Positions 8,205 through 17,621 of a DNA stretch of 64,000 bases are shown piece by piece (position 1 is the first letter of the stretch; each line of letters begins with the position of its first letter). A program made the translations under genes and the position numbers. The notes below the pieces were generated by a model. The model saw only the letters and a list, made by a program, of their open reading frames with translations. It was not told where the DNA came from and ran no database searches. Origin of the DNA: Sphingomonas_B tabacisoli. GTDB lineage: Bacteria; Pseudomonadota; Alphaproteobacteria; Sphingomonadales; Sphingomonadaceae. The stretch lies in NCBI RefSeq assembly GCF_042678385.1, contig NZ_JBHUDY010000001.1, positions 558,001 through 622,000 on the forward strand, written 5' to 3'.

Positions 8205-8678
8205 ATGCGTTTCCTGTTGATGGTGAGTGCTTTGGCTGTTGCCGCACCTGCTTTCGCGCAGCCTGCCGGCAAGGTCGCGCAGGACGCGGCGATGACGCCG
8301 GTCGAGGACGTGAACATCAAGAAAAAGGAGATTCCGGCGGTGCTGCTGTCGGCGGAGCAGGACCCCTATTCGGCGGAAAGCACGCGCAATTGCGCGCAGC
8401 TTTCGGTGGCGCTCGGCGAGCTGGATACGGTGCTGGGGCCAGACTTCGACTCAGGCGCCGCCGCGAAGAACGCGACGGCGAGCCGGGTCGCGAAGAGCGT
8501 GGTCGGAAGCTTCATTCCCTTCCGAGGCGTGATCCGCGAGGTCAGCGGCGCCGCGGGAGCGCAGCGCCGTTACGACGCGGCCGTCGACGCAGGGATCGCG
8601 CGCCGGGGCTATCTGCGCGGCATCGCCCGCACCAAAGGTTGTAAGCGCGCCCCGGCCGTGACTGCAGCGGCGAACTGA
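8205..8678 (+). CDS. Secreted hypothetical protein
   Basis: A 157-residue protein with a signal peptide (MRFLLMVSALAVAAPAFA) and GGGGA upstream of the ATG. Mature part is mixed charged, with a short Gly/Ala segment (VVGSFIPFRGVIREVSGAAGA). Two Cys (CAQLS and KGCKRAP) could form a disulphide in the periplasm. No family recognised. Confidence 0.75.
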   Translation: MRFLLMVSALAVAAPAFAQPAGKVAQDAAMTPVEDVNIKKKEIPAVLLSAEQDPYSAESTRNCAQLSVALGELDTVLGPDFDSGAAAKNATASRVAKSVVGSFIPFRGVIREVSGAAGAQRRYDAAVDAGIARRGYLRGIARTKGCKRAPAVTAAAN

Positions 8679-8699
8679 CCTCATCCACAGATTCTGGAG

Positions 8700-8727
8700 G
8701 CCGGCGCGTTTGCCGGGGCGCGCCGGC
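8700..8727 (+). terminator. GC-rich hairpin before parC
   Basis: GCCGGCGCG pairs perfectly with CGCGCCGGC around a 10-nt loop, just after the 8205-8678 gene. Only TTG follows, so termination would be weak. It may separate that gene from parC. Confidence 0.4.
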
Positions 8728-8744
8728 TTGCTAACGAGTAGGCG

Positions 8745-10988
8745 ATGACCGATCTTGCCGATCCGTTCGACGCCATTGCGGATGCGCCGTTCGATAGCGC
8801 GCTTTCCGAGCGCTATCTCGTCTATGCGCTGTCCACGATCACCGCCCGCTCGCTGCCCGACTTGCGCGACGGGCTGAAGCCGGTCCACCGGCGGCTGCTC
8901 TGGGCGATGCGGCTGCTGCGGCTCGACCCGGCGGCGGGCTACAAGAAATGCGCGCGCGTCGTCGGCGACGTGATCGGCAAATACCATCCGCACGGCGACC
9001 AGTCGGTCTATGACGCGATGGTCCGCCTCGCCCAGACCTTCGCGCTTCGCTACCCTCTCGTCGACGGGCAGGGCAATTTCGGCAACATCGACGGCGATAA
9101 CGCTGCCGCCTACCGCTACACCGAGGCGCGGCTGACCCAGGTCGCGATCGACCTGATGGCCGGTCTCGACGAAGGCACGGTCGATTTCCGCCCCACCTAT
9201 AATGGCGAGGAAGAAGAGCCGGAGATCATGCCCGGCCTGTTCCCGAACCTGCTCGCCAATGGCGCGAGCGGGATCGCGGTCGGCATGGCGACCAGCATTC
9301 CGCCGCACAACGCCGCCGAGCTGATCGACGCCGCGATGCTGCTGATCGACCAGCCGAATGCGGAGCCGGCGCAGCTCCTGGAGCATGTGAAGGGGCCGGA
9401 CTTTCCGACCGGCGGCGTGATCGTCGACTCGCCGGCGGCGATCGCCGAGGCCTATGCGACGGGCAAAGGGGCGTTCCGCGCCCGTGCGCGCTGGACGAAG
9501 GAGGATACCGGCCGCGGCACCTGGGTGGCGGTGGTCAGCGAGATTCCGTACGGCGTGCAGAAGGGCAAGCTGATCGAGGAGATCGCCGCCCTCATCAACG
9601 ACAAGAAGCTGCCGATCCTGGAGGACGTGCGCGACGAGTCCGATGCCGAAGTGCGGATCGTGCTGGAGCCGCGCAGCCGCACCGTCGATCCCGACATGCT
9701 GATGGACACGCTGTTCCGCCTGTCCGATCTCGAAGTCCGCGTGCCCTTGAACATGAACGTGCTCGACGCGCACCGCACGCCGCGCGTGCTGGGGCTGAAA
9801 GCCGTGCTGGAAGGCTGGCTGGCGCATCAGTTCGTCGTGCTCGTCCGCCGGTCCGAGCATCGGCTGGCGAAGATAGACGACCGCATCGAGCTGCTCGACG
9901 GCTATCTGATCGCCTATCTGAACCTCGACCGAGTGATCGAGATCATCCGCACCGAAGATGAACCAAAGCCGGTGATGATGGCGGAGTTCGCGCTGACCGA
10001 CCGTCAGGCCGAGGCGATCCTCAACATGCGGCTGCGCAGCCTGCGCCGGTTGGAGGAAATGGAGATCAAGGGCGAGCGCGCGAAGCTCGACGAGGAGCGC
10101 GAGGGGCTGAAGGCGCTGCTCGCCAGCCCGGCGCGCCAGCGCACGCGGATGAAGCGCGACCTCGCGACGCTCCGCGAACGCTATGGCCCGGAGACGGCGC
10201 TCGGCGCGCGCCGCACGACGATCGAGGAAGCCGGCCCGGCGCGCGAATATGCGCGCGAGGCGATGATTGACCGGGAGCCGATCACGGTCGTGCTGTCCCA
10301 GCGCGGCTGGATACGCGCGCTCAAGGGACATGCTGACCTCGCCTCGGCGGAGACGATGAAGTTCAAGGAAGGCGATGGCCCGGCCTTCGCTTTCCACGCC
10401 CAGACGACCGACAAAATTCTGATCGCAGCCGAAAACGGCCGTTTCTACACGCTGGCTGGCGACAAGCTGCCCGGCGGGCGCGGCTTCGGCGAGCCGGTCG
10501 GGCTGATGATTGATCTCGACGGACAGGTCGGCGTGACGGCCTGCTTCGCGGCCGGCGCGGGCAGGCTGCTGCTGGCGTCGTCGGACGGGCGCGGGTTTAT
10601 CGCCAAGATAGAGGACGCGGTCGCCGAGACCCGCAAGGGCAAGCAGCTCGTCAATTTGCGCCCCGGCGCGAAGCTCAAGGTCGTCCGCCGCGTGCCCGAC
10701 GATGCGGACTATGTCGCGGTGGTCGGCGACAACCGCAAGCTGGTGCTGTTCCCGCTTTCCGAGCTCCCGGAAATGGGCCGTGGGCAGGGCGTCACACTGC
10801 AGCGCTATCGCGACGGAGGCCTGGCCGACGTTATTGCGCTGCGCTTTGCGGACGGCCTGAGCTGGTCGATGGGCGGAGAAAGCGGCCGCACGCGGACCGA
10901 AGCCGATCTTTCGCCGTGGCGCAGCGCGCGCGGGGCGGCGGGGCGCATGGCCCCGGTCGGATTTCCGCGCGACAATCGCTTCGGCTGA
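8745..10988 (+). CDS. parC: DNA topoisomerase IV subunit A
   Basis: A 747-residue type IIA topoisomerase A subunit that decatenates chromosomes with ParE. It has the opening ERYLVYALSTITARSLPDLRDGLKPVHRR, the HPHGD motif, the active-site Tyr in AAAYRYTEARL, and the coiled tower and C-terminal beta-pinwheel repeats. The ParC rather than GyrA assignment rests on the length, shorter C-terminal domain and absence of a GyrA-box-like QRRGG(K/R)G motif by eye. Confidence 0.93.
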   Translation: MTDLADPFDAIADAPFDSALSERYLVYALSTITARSLPDLRDGLKPVHRRLLWAMRLLRLDPAAGYKKCARVVGDVIGKYHPHGDQSVYDAMVRLAQTFALRYPLVDGQGNFGNIDGDNAAAYRYTEARLTQVAIDLMAGLDEGTVDFRPTYNGEEEEPEIMPGLFPNLLANGASGIAVGMATSIPPHNAAELIDAAMLLIDQPNAEPAQLLEHVKGPDFPTGGVIVDSPAAIAEAYATGKGAFRARARWTKEDTGRGTWVAVVSEIPYGVQKGKLIEEIAALINDKKLPILEDVRDESDAEVRIVLEPRSRTVDPDMLMDTLFRLSDLEVRVPLNMNVLDAHRTPRVLGLKAVLEGWLAHQFVVLVRRSEHRLAKIDDRIELLDGYLIAYLNLDRVIEIIRTEDEPKPVMMAEFALTDRQAEAILNMRLRSLRRLEEMEIKGERAKLDEEREGLKALLASPARQRTRMKRDLATLRERYGPETALGARRTTIEEAGPAREYAREAMIDREPITVVLSQRGWIRALKGHADLASAETMKFKEGDGPAFAFHAQTTDKILIAAENGRFYTLAGDKLPGGRGFGEPVGLMIDLDGQVGVTACFAAGAGRLLLASSDGRGFIAKIEDAVAETRKGKQLVNLRPGAKLKVVRRVPDDADYVAVVGDNRKLVLFPLSELPEMGRGQGVTLQRYRDGGLADVIALRFADGLSWSMGGESGRTRTEADLSPWRSARGAAGRMAPVGFPRDNRFG

Positions 10989-11041
10989 TTGCCGTGCGGT
11001 GGTTAGGAGGCGTTTAACCACTCTTCTCTAGGGCGGATGCG

Positions 11042-12775
11042 ATGCCGTCCCGCGCCTCAACATTGCGCAAGCTCGCACCGGTGCCGGAGCTTGTCTCCGA
11101 TACGGCCGATCTGTCGCAGGAATTCTCGAAGCTGTTCGTGTCTGCGCGGCACCAGTTTCTCGAAGGGCTGCCGCTTCCGGGCGCTTTGATCAGCCTGCAG
11201 GATGGCGCGATGCACTGCATCGACTGCAATGCGGAGTTCCGGCGGCTCGGTCAGTCCGATGATGTGCCCATCCTCGACGACCCCGAGATCGGGACGCTGC
11301 TGAAAAGCTTTTTCGCCGGCAGCGACAAGATTTCCGACTATGAGTGGATAGACGGCAACCCGATCACGGGCCGAGAATACACGATCCGTCTGGCGCGGAT
11401 GCAGCTCGTGCTCGCCGAAGCGCCGGCCTGTCTGGTGACCTTGATCGATCACACGGCGGAGCGCGCGGCGCAGAAGAGCCTCCGGCTGGAAATGTTCAAC
11501 GACGCGCTGACCGGGTTGCCCAACCGCGCTGGATTCGGCGATCGGCTAGAGACTGCGCTCGAGACAGGCCCGACCGGCGCGACAGGCGTGCTCGTCGTCG
11601 ATCTCACCCGCTTCAGCCGGATCAACGAATCGATCGGCGACGTCGCCGGCGACGAACTGCTCATCACCGTCGCACGACGGATGCTGTCGACGATGCGGGC
11701 CAGCGACGTGCTCGCCCGGATCGGCGGCAACGAATTCGGCATCATGGTCGCGATCAAGGATGGTCCCGAAGAACTGCTTGCGGTCGCCGAACGGATCAAC
11801 GCGGTGCTGGTCGCGCCCTGCCGGCTATCCGATCTGGAAATCCGCATCGGCTGCGCGATCGGCGCCGCTGTTTACGACGGCGAGACCAGCGCCGACGAGC
11901 TCATCCGCCACGCGCAATTCGCGTTGAAGAGCGCCAAGGCAAAAAGCGGCATCGAGCTTTATCAGCCCGGCGCTTTCCACATCGCGCGACAGCAGTTTAC
12001 GACAGAAACCAGCCTGAGACGGGCGATCGAAGCCAATCGGCTGACACTCGCCTTCCAACCGGTGATCGAACTGAACAGCGGGAAAGTGACCAGCTTCGAA
12101 GCGCTGGCGCGGTGGCGCGAGGAAGGCGTGGACATCCCTCCCTCGACCTTCATCCCGGTGGCCGAGGAATCGGGATTGATCGTGCCGCTCGGGCGTTGGG
12201 CATTGGATGAAGCAGCCCGGACATTGAAGCTATGGGACCGTGTGGCGGGCAGCGATGTCCCCGTGCGGATGGCCGTCAACGTATCGGCGATTCAGATCGC
12301 CCGCGACGATGTGCCGACGATGCTGCGGGAAGCGGTCGCCAGGCATGACGTGGCGGCCGAACGTCTGGTGCTGGAACTGACCGAAAGCGTGATCGTCGCC
12401 GATCCGGACAGGGCGGCGAAAGCGATGGAATCGATCCGCCAGATCGGTGCGACGATCGCGCTCGACGATTTCGGCACCGGCTATTCCAACCTTGCCTATC
12501 TGCAGCGCCTGCCGATCGACGTGCTGAAGATCGACCAGAGCTTCGTGACCGGCATGCTCGGCAACCGCGACAAGGTCGCGATCGTGCGCGCGGTGCTGTC
12601 GCTGGCCGAGGCGCTGGGGCTGCGGACCACGGCCGAGGGCGTCGAGACGCTGGAGCTGGCGCAGACGCTGGCGGCGCTCGGTTGCACCCGTGGGCAGGGA
12701 TATTTCTATTCCGCGCCGCTGAGCGCGGAAGATGCCTATGCCTTCTGGGCGCGGAGCAATTCGCGCGCGACCTGA
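11042..12775 (+). CDS. GGDEF/EAL cyclic-di-GMP protein, cytoplasmic
   Basis: 577 residues. The N-terminal 130 or so residues look like a PAS-type sensory region (GALISLQDGAMHCIDCN), followed by GGDEF (NDALTGLPNRAGF ... IGGNEFGIMV) and EAL (FEALARWREEG ... ALDDFGTGYSNLAYL). The GGDEF signature reads GGNEF, so cyclase activity is doubtful. The EAL and DDFGTGYS motifs are intact, so phosphodiesterase activity is more likely. No membrane segment seen. Its end overlaps the convergent cca gene by 40 nt. Confidence 0.9.
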   Translation: MPSRASTLRKLAPVPELVSDTADLSQEFSKLFVSARHQFLEGLPLPGALISLQDGAMHCIDCNAEFRRLGQSDDVPILDDPEIGTLLKSFFAGSDKISDYEWIDGNPITGREYTIRLARMQLVLAEAPACLVTLIDHTAERAAQKSLRLEMFNDALTGLPNRAGFGDRLETALETGPTGATGVLVVDLTRFSRINESIGDVAGDELLITVARRMLSTMRASDVLARIGGNEFGIMVAIKDGPEELLAVAERINAVLVAPCRLSDLEIRIGCAIGAAVYDGETSADELIRHAQFALKSAKAKSGIELYQPGAFHIARQQFTTETSLRRAIEANRLTLAFQPVIELNSGKVTSFEALARWREEGVDIPPSTFIPVAEESGLIVPLGRWALDEAARTLKLWDRVAGSDVPVRMAVNVSAIQIARDDVPTMLREAVARHDVAAERLVLELTESVIVADPDRAAKAMESIRQIGATIALDDFGTGYSNLAYLQRLPIDVLKIDQSFVTGMLGNRDKVAIVRAVLSLAEALGLRTTAEGVETLELAQTLAALGCTRGQGYFYSAPLSAEDAYAFWARSNSRAT

Positions 12776-13947
12776 TCGGCGAGTGTTTCCACTGCGCTTC
12801 GGTCGGGGAAGCCCGCAGCGATCCAGCGGTCCTCGACCATCTTCAGGCCCTTGGCAACGAGCGGGCCGGCGCTGAGGCCGCGTTCGACAAGCGCACCGCC
12901 GGAGATCGGGAGGCGTGGGGGCGTCCAGCCGGCCGCAGCCGCGGCCTGGTCCGGTTGCCCGGCGAGAAGCAGGCGGTCGACGGTGCCTTCGGTGCCGATT
13001 CGATAGGCCAGTTCCCGCGGCGGCTCGGAACGGGCGCTGACCGCCAGCGCCAGGCGCTTGCGGATCGCGTTCGACAGCTTGAGCCGTGCGGCGATCTCCT
13101 CCGCCTTTGCCGGGTCCTGAGGCAGCAACGCGGCGAGACGGCGCACCGCATCGCCCGGCAGCTCGACCGACCGCTCCGCCGCGATCAGCGCTTTCAGCCG
13201 CTCCAGGGCGTCGCCGCCGATCTCGGGCAGCACCGGCTTCAGTATGTCGCGCGCGAGCATATAGCCGATCGCCGGCGCGGGGTCGTCGCATCCCAGCAGC
13301 TTCAGCAGCTCGTCGGCGATCCGCTCGCGGCTGAGCGCCATCAGATCGTTCGCGCGCGCGGCGCAGGCGTCATAGGCGGCCGGCTCGGGTTCGCCGCGGC
13401 CGAAGCGCGCGTGGAAACGGAAGAAGCGCAGGATGCGCAGATGGTCCTCGGCGATGCGCTGGAGCGGTTCGCCGATGAAGCGGACGACGCCGGCGTGCAG
13501 GTCGGCAAGGCCGCCGAAATAGTCGAACACTTCGCCGGTCAGCGGATCGGCGGAGAGCGCGTTGATCGTAAAGTCGCGGCGGGCGGCGTCTTCCCGCCAG
13601 CTTTCGGTGAAGGCGACGGTGGCGCGCCGGCCGTCCGTCGAGACGTCGCGGCGCAGCGTCGTCACCTCGACCGGCTTGCCGCCGACGACCACGCCGACGG
13701 TGCCGTGGGCGATGCCGGAGGGGCTGCTCCATACGGTCAGTCCGGCGGCGCTCGCGCTTTCCTTGACGGCTTTGGGCAAGATTTGCGTGCCGATGTCGAG
13801 GTCGCCTGGCGCGACACCGGCCAGCGTGTCGCGCACCCAGCCGCCGATGTACCGGCTGCGTCCCTCGCCGAAGCCGATCGCCTCGCCCAGCCGGGCGAGT
13901 CCGTCGGCGTCCCAGCCGGCCGGGGGCACTGGCACCCGCTCAGTCAT
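12736..13947 (-). CDS. cca: CCA tRNA nucleotidyltransferase
   Basis: Adds or repairs the 3' CCA of tRNAs. The 403-residue class II enzyme has the signature GGWVRDTLAGVAPGDLDI (GG..R D...G..DxD), RRDFTINAL and ERIADELLKLL. Third gene of a minus-strand operon: it overlaps the Nudix gene by 8 nt, the DUF1285 gene being first. Convergent overlap with the GGDEF/EAL gene at the 3' end. Confidence 0.94.
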   Translation of the reverse strand: MTERVPVPPAGWDADGLARLGEAIGFGEGRSRYIGGWVRDTLAGVAPGDLDIGTQILPKAVKESASAAGLTVWSSPSGIAHGTVGVVVGGKPVEVTTLRRDVSTDGRRATVAFTESWREDAARRDFTINALSADPLTGEVFDYFGGLADLHAGVVRFIGEPLQRIAEDHLRILRFFRFHARFGRGEPEPAAYDACAARANDLMALSRERIADELLKLLGCDDPAPAIGYMLARDILKPVLPEIGGDALERLKALIAAERSVELPGDAVRRLAALLPQDPAKAEEIAARLKLSNAIRKRLALAVSARSEPPRELAYRIGTEGTVDRLLLAGQPDQAAAAAGWTPPRLPISGGALVERGLSAGPLVAKGLKMVEDRWIAAGFPDRSAVETLADQVARELLRAQKA

Positions 13948-14536
13948 CGCGCAACCGATGCGCCAGATTGACGATCATCGCCGCCGTCGCGCCCCAGATC
14001 CGCCGGTCGCTCCACAGGATCTCGTAATAGCGGCGGCGCCGGCCCTGCCAATCGACCTCCACCTCCCTATGGTTTGTGGGATCAAGCAGGTAATCGAGCG
14101 GGGCTTCGAACCAGTCGGCGACTTCGGCTGCACTGAGCGCGAGCGGCAGGTCGGGCGGCACCACGCCGATGATCGGCGTCACTTCGAAGCCCGTGATGGT
14201 CACATAACGGTCCGCCGGCCCCACGACGCGCACCCGATCGCGGGGCAGCGCGATCTCCTCCTCGGCTTCTCGCAGCGCCGCGGCGATCGCGTCCTCGCCG
14301 GGATCGATGCAGCCGCCGGGGAAAGCGACCTGGCCGGCATGCTTGCGCAGCGTTTCGGTGCGCTGGGTGAGGATTACGCCCGGCTCGGTGCGGTCGGTGA
14401 CGGCGACCAGCACCGCGGCGGGCGTGAGGTCAGTCACCGGCTCCAGAACGGCGTCGCGCATGTCGCTGTCGAGCGGCACCGGACCGCGCGCGGCACCGCG
14501 GTCCAGCCGTTCGCGCAAGTCGGCGACGAGACTCAT
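13940..14536 (-). CDS. Nudix hydrolase, CoA pyrophosphatase type
   Basis: A 198-residue Nudix protein. The Nudix box reads GGCIDPGEDAIAAALREAEEEI, matching GX5EX7REUXEEXGU closely except at the end. The preceding TQRTETLRKHAGQVAFPG is the CoA-hydrolase-type extension (NUDT7/YeaB). It probably cleaves CoA or related nucleotides in the cytoplasm. Start at 14536 gives a 4-nt ATGA overlap with the DUF1285 gene. Confidence 0.9.
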   Translation of the reverse strand: MSLVADLRERLDRGAARGPVPLDSDMRDAVLEPVTDLTPAAVLVAVTDRTEPGVILTQRTETLRKHAGQVAFPGGCIDPGEDAIAAALREAEEEIALPRDRVRVVGPADRYVTITGFEVTPIIGVVPPDLPLALSAAEVADWFEAPLDYLLDPTNHREVEVDWQGRRRRYYEILWSDRRIWGATAAMIVNLAHRLRDD

Positions 14537-15093
14537 GCGATGGGAAAGAAGGCGCCGTCGCTCCACAGGCCCGGCGGGTCTGCGCCTTCATCGAGTGCGG
14601 CGTTGGCGAGTTCGTAATAGACCGGGCGGGCGACCAAAGCCTCCATTCCCTTGCGGACCAGCAGATAGGGATGGGTGCCGTCTGCCTTGTTCTCGAATCG
14701 CAGCGGATGATCGGGGCCGGCGACGATCAGGTCGCCGGTGTTCAGGCGGAAGGCGAGGCGGCGCTGCTGGCCTTCGCCTTCGCTTTTCACTTCGACGGCG
14801 ACAAACGGTGCGTCCTCGACCGCGATGTCGAGCTTCTCGGCCGGCGTGACGAGCACATAGGAGCCGTCCGCCTCGCGCCGCAGGATGGTCGAGAACAGCT
14901 TGACCATCGCCGGCCGGCCGATCGGCGAGCCCTGATGGAACCAGGTGCCGTCGCGCGCGATCCGCATCTCGCTGTCGCCGCAATGGGACGGGTTCCAGCT
15001 CTCGACCGGCGGCAGCTTCGCTTCAGCCGCGAGCTTGGCGATCTCGGCCAGCGACAATCCGGTCAGGTCGGGAGGTGGCGCGGCCATCGGCAT
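14533..15093 (-). CDS. DUF1285 family protein
   Basis: A 186-residue protein recognised by the sequence around CGDSEMRIARDGTWFHQGSP and RREADGSYVLVTPAEK, which is typical of DUF1285. Its molecular function is not established. First gene of the operon DUF1285-Nudix-cca, an arrangement common in sphingomonads and rhizobia. The start could be the ATG at 15093 or 15087; neither has a strong ribosome-binding site. Confidence 0.85.
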   Translation of the reverse strand: MPMAAPPPDLTGLSLAEIAKLAAEAKLPPVESWNPSHCGDSEMRIARDGTWFHQGSPIGRPAMVKLFSTILRREADGSYVLVTPAEKLDIAVEDAPFVAVEVKSEGEGQQRRLAFRLNTGDLIVAGPDHPLRFENKADGTHPYLLVRKGMEALVARPVYYELANAALDEGADPPGLWSDGAFFPIA

Positions 15094-15127
15094 GGTTTGG
15101 CTCTAGCGTGACTCATTAGGGCCGTCA

Positions 15128-15227
15128 TGCCGAACTTGTTCGGCACAAGGGTGGGCGCGACGGATGCTGGCAACGGCGCGCCAGTCGATCGGAGCGGTTC
15201 GGACCTTATCCCGAAACAAGTTCGGGA
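15128..15227. repeat. Pair of dispersed TTCGG palindromes
   Basis: TGCCGAA/TTCGGCA at 15128-15145 and TCCCGAA/TTCGGGA at 15209-15227, in the gap between divergent DUF1285 and the end of the GNAT gene. They resemble the common cgaacttgttCGG intergenic repeats of alphaproteobacteria. The second overlaps the 3' end of the GNAT gene, whose last residues (ISIRHPELVSG) are encoded by the repeat. Confidence 0.6.
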
Positions 15228-15721
15228 TGACGAATGGAGATGAGCTCGCCTTCCTTCGCCACTTCCCGCCGCACACGGGCGAGCAGGCGGCGCTGCTCGT
15301 ACGGACCATCGATGCGCCAGCCGGCGGCCGGGGCGGCGGTGAAGCCGAAGCGCTCGTAATATTCGGGATCGCCGATCATCATCAGTGCGCCCGCACCGGC
15401 CGCATCCGCTGCCGCGAGCAGCGCCTGCATCAGCGCCTTGCCGATGCCGGCGTTCTGCACATCGGGCGCGACCGCCACCGGCCCCACCATCACGACCTGG
15501 TCGACGCCCTGCGCGGCGCGCAGCGCCACCGGCCAGCTTTGCAGCGTGCCGACGAGCCGCTCGCCTTCCCAGGCGGCGAAGCTCAGCGCCGGGATCGCGC
15601 TGGCGCCCTCGCGCAGCCGATAGGCCGTGCGCCCGCGTCGATCCGCACCGAAGGCGGCGTCGAGCAAGGCTTCGACGGCATTCGGGTCGGCTTTCGCAAG
15701 CGGGGTCAGGGTGACGGCCAA
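15206..15721 (-). CDS. GNAT family N-acetyltransferase
   Basis: 171 residues from a TTG start at 15721 that has GGAG seven nucleotides upstream; longer in-frame extension upstream has no homology. Shows the acetyl-CoA binding stretch VAVAPDVQNAGIGKALMQALL (Q/RxxGxG/A) and the terminal PEYYERFGF motif of YhbS-like GNAT enzymes. Substrate unknown. The C-terminus is formed by a dispersed repeat, suggesting the original stop was lost or altered. Confidence 0.88.
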   Translation of the reverse strand: MAVTLTPLAKADPNAVEALLDAAFGADRRGRTAYRLREGASAIPALSFAAWEGERLVGTLQSWPVALRAAQGVDQVVMVGPVAVAPDVQNAGIGKALMQALLAAADAAGAGALMMIGDPEYYERFGFTAAPAAGWRIDGPYEQRRLLARVRREVAKEGELISIRHPELVSG

Positions 15722-15818
15722 CGATTCACTCCATGCGCCCGGGCATGGACGCCCGGAGCGCGGCGCTTTAGCGTCGATGGGACAGAATGAAAGCTGAATG
15801 TGAAGGGAGCGTTTCGCG

Positions 15819-16451
15819 GTGATTCTGTATGACGCGGTCTGGGCGCCCAATCCACGCCGGGTGCGGGTGTACCTGGCGGAAAAGGGGCTGACGATCGAAC
15901 GACGCATGGTCGATCTGGCCGACGGCGAGAATCTGCGCGAGCCCTTTCTATCCGTGAACGATCGAGGCACCGTTCCGGTGCTGGAGCTCGACGATGGTCA
16001 GCGGATCCCCGATTCGGTTGCGATCTGCCGCTATCTGGAAGCGCTGCACCCGGATCCGCCGATGTTCGGCCGCACGCCCGAGGAGATCGGCCAGATCGAG
16101 GCCTGGACGCGCAAGATCGAGGCGGAGGGCTATGCCGGCGTCGTTTATGCTTTCCGCAATCGCAACAAGCATATGGTCGGCCGCGCGCTCTCCGGCCATT
16201 GGCCGCCGGTGCCGCAGTGCGCGGAACTGGTGATGCGCGGGCAAAATATGTGGAATTGGTTCGTCGAGATGATGGACGCGCGGCTGGAGGGCCGCGACTG
16301 GATCGCGACCGAGGCCTACAGCTTCGCCGATCTGACCGCACAGATCACGGTGGACTTCGCCAAGGCGACCCGGCTGTCCGACGGTGCGCTCCCGCCCGCG
16401 CTGGCCAAATGGCACGAGCGCGTATCGGCCCGGGCGAGCGCGGCGGCATGA
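15819..16451 (+). CDS. Glutathione S-transferase family protein
   Basis: 210 residues from a GTG start with AAGGGAG upstream. N-terminal thioredoxin-like fold (ILYDAVWAPNPRRVRVYLAEKGL, VPVLELDDGQRIPDSVAICRYLE) and all-alpha C-terminal domain (YSFADLTAQITVDF). Predicted cytosolic. It overlaps the following reductase gene by 4 nt, so the pair is an operon. Confidence 0.9.
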   Translation: MILYDAVWAPNPRRVRVYLAEKGLTIERRMVDLADGENLREPFLSVNDRGTVPVLELDDGQRIPDSVAICRYLEALHPDPPMFGRTPEEIGQIEAWTRKIEAEGYAGVVYAFRNRNKHMVGRALSGHWPPVPQCAELVMRGQNMWNWFVEMMDARLEGRDWIATEAYSFADLTAQITVDFAKATRLSDGALPPALAKWHERVSARASAAA

Positions 16452-17194
16452 CGCCGGAATTCGGCAAGCCTCGCACCGCGATCGTCACCGGTGGCGCCCG
16501 GCGGATCGGGTGCGCTATTGCGCGAGCGCTCGCGGCGGACGGCTGGCACGTGCTGATCCATCATCATACGTCCGACGCTTCGGAGCTGGCGCGGGAGTTG
16601 GGCGGCTCTGCGGTGCAGGCCGATCTGGCCGATGCGGACGCGGCCCGGACCATCATTGCCGCTCTGGATGGTCTGCCGCCGCCCGCGCTGCTGGTGAACA
16701 GCGCGGCGGGATTCGATCTCGACCAGTTCGGCGACTTCGACGCCGGGCAATGGGATCGTCATCTGGCCGTGAACGCCCGGGCGCCGGCGCTGCTGACCCA
16801 GGCGTTTGCAAAGGCGGTGCCGGAGGGACAAGGCGCGCTGGTCGTCAACCTGCTCGACGCGAAGTTGGTGCAGCCGAATCCCGACTTTTTTACCTACACC
16901 GTGTCCAAAATGGCGCTCGCCGGGGCGATGGAACTGGCGGCGCGGGTGCTGGCCCGGCGCGGCATTCGGGTGTGCGGGATCGCGCCTTCGGTGACGCTCG
17001 TCTCCGGCCCGCAGACGCGAGAGAACTTCGAGGACGTGCACCGGCTCAACGCGCTCGGGCGCGGCGTGACGGTCGAGCAGATCGTCGAAGCGCTGCGCTT
17101 CATCATCGCGACACCGACGCTGACCGGCCAGACGATCGTGCTGGACGGCGGCCAGCGCTTCCTGCGGCTGGAACGCGACGTTCAGTTCATTTGA
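16448..17194 (+). CDS. SDR family oxidoreductase, possibly FolM-like pteridine reductase
   Basis: 248 residues with the Rossmann motif TGGARRIGCAIARAL, the catalytic YTVSK (Tyr-x3-Lys) and the C-terminal TGQTIVLDGGQRF. The GGARRIG opening and the segment after the active site resemble dihydromonapterin/pteridine reductases, which would place it in folate or pterin metabolism; this sub-assignment is inference. Starts in the ATGA overlapping the GST stop. Confidence 0.85.
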   Translation: MTPEFGKPRTAIVTGGARRIGCAIARALAADGWHVLIHHHTSDASELARELGGSAVQADLADADAARTIIAALDGLPPPALLVNSAAGFDLDQFGDFDAGQWDRHLAVNARAPALLTQAFAKAVPEGQGALVVNLLDAKLVQPNPDFFTYTVSKMALAGAMELAARVLARRGIRVCGIAPSVTLVSGPQTRENFEDVHRLNALGRGVTVEQIVEALRFIIATPTLTGQTIVLDGGQRFLRLERDVQFI

Positions 17195-17534
17195 TCGATT
17201 TCAGCCAGGCGATCAGCTTCGCCCGCTTGGTCGCGTCGGGCATGCCCGCATAGACCATCCGGTTGCCGGGCACCTTGGCCCGCGGGTTGGCGATATAGGC
17301 GTTGAGTTCGGCTTCGGACCACACGCCTTTCTGGGCTTTCATCGCGGGCGAATAGTTGAATCCGGGCACCGAAGCCTTGGGCCGGCCGACAATTTTGTAG
17401 AGCGTCGGCCCAAGCCGGTTCTGGTTCGGCGCAACGGTGTGGCACGCGGCGCATTGCGCAAAGCTCGGGTCCATCTGTGCACCCGCAGCACCAGCCCCGA
17501 GCACAATTCCGACCAATCCCAACAGCTTGCGCAT
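17187..17534 (-). CDS. Small class I cytochrome c
   Basis: 115 residues with signal peptide MRKLLGLVGIVLGAGAAGA, a single haem motif CAACH, and a likely distal Met ligand in RMVYAGM. The pattern matches soluble periplasmic c2/c552-type cytochromes. GGAGG precedes the ATG at 17534. Its 3' end overlaps the convergent reductase gene by 8 nt. Confidence 0.92.
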   Translation of the reverse strand: MRKLLGLVGIVLGAGAAGAQMDPSFAQCAACHTVAPNQNRLGPTLYKIVGRPKASVPGFNYSPAMKAQKGVWSEAELNAYIANPRAKVPGNRMVYAGMPDATKRAKLIAWLKSIK

Positions 17535-17621
17535 GCGAGCCTCCACTCTTCCCAGAGATCGTGACTACCCGCTCCAACCTGAATGACAAGCAACAAATTG
17601 GTATCGCACGTTACCTTTTCC

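Noticed and set aside
8451..11021. An 856-codon open frame antisense to parC
   Set aside because: It mirrors parC codon phase in GC-rich DNA; the product is Arg/Ala/His-rich with no domains, and parC is certain.
12682..13971. A 429-codon open frame antisense to cca
   Set aside because: Shadow; the opposite strand has a complete CCA enzyme.
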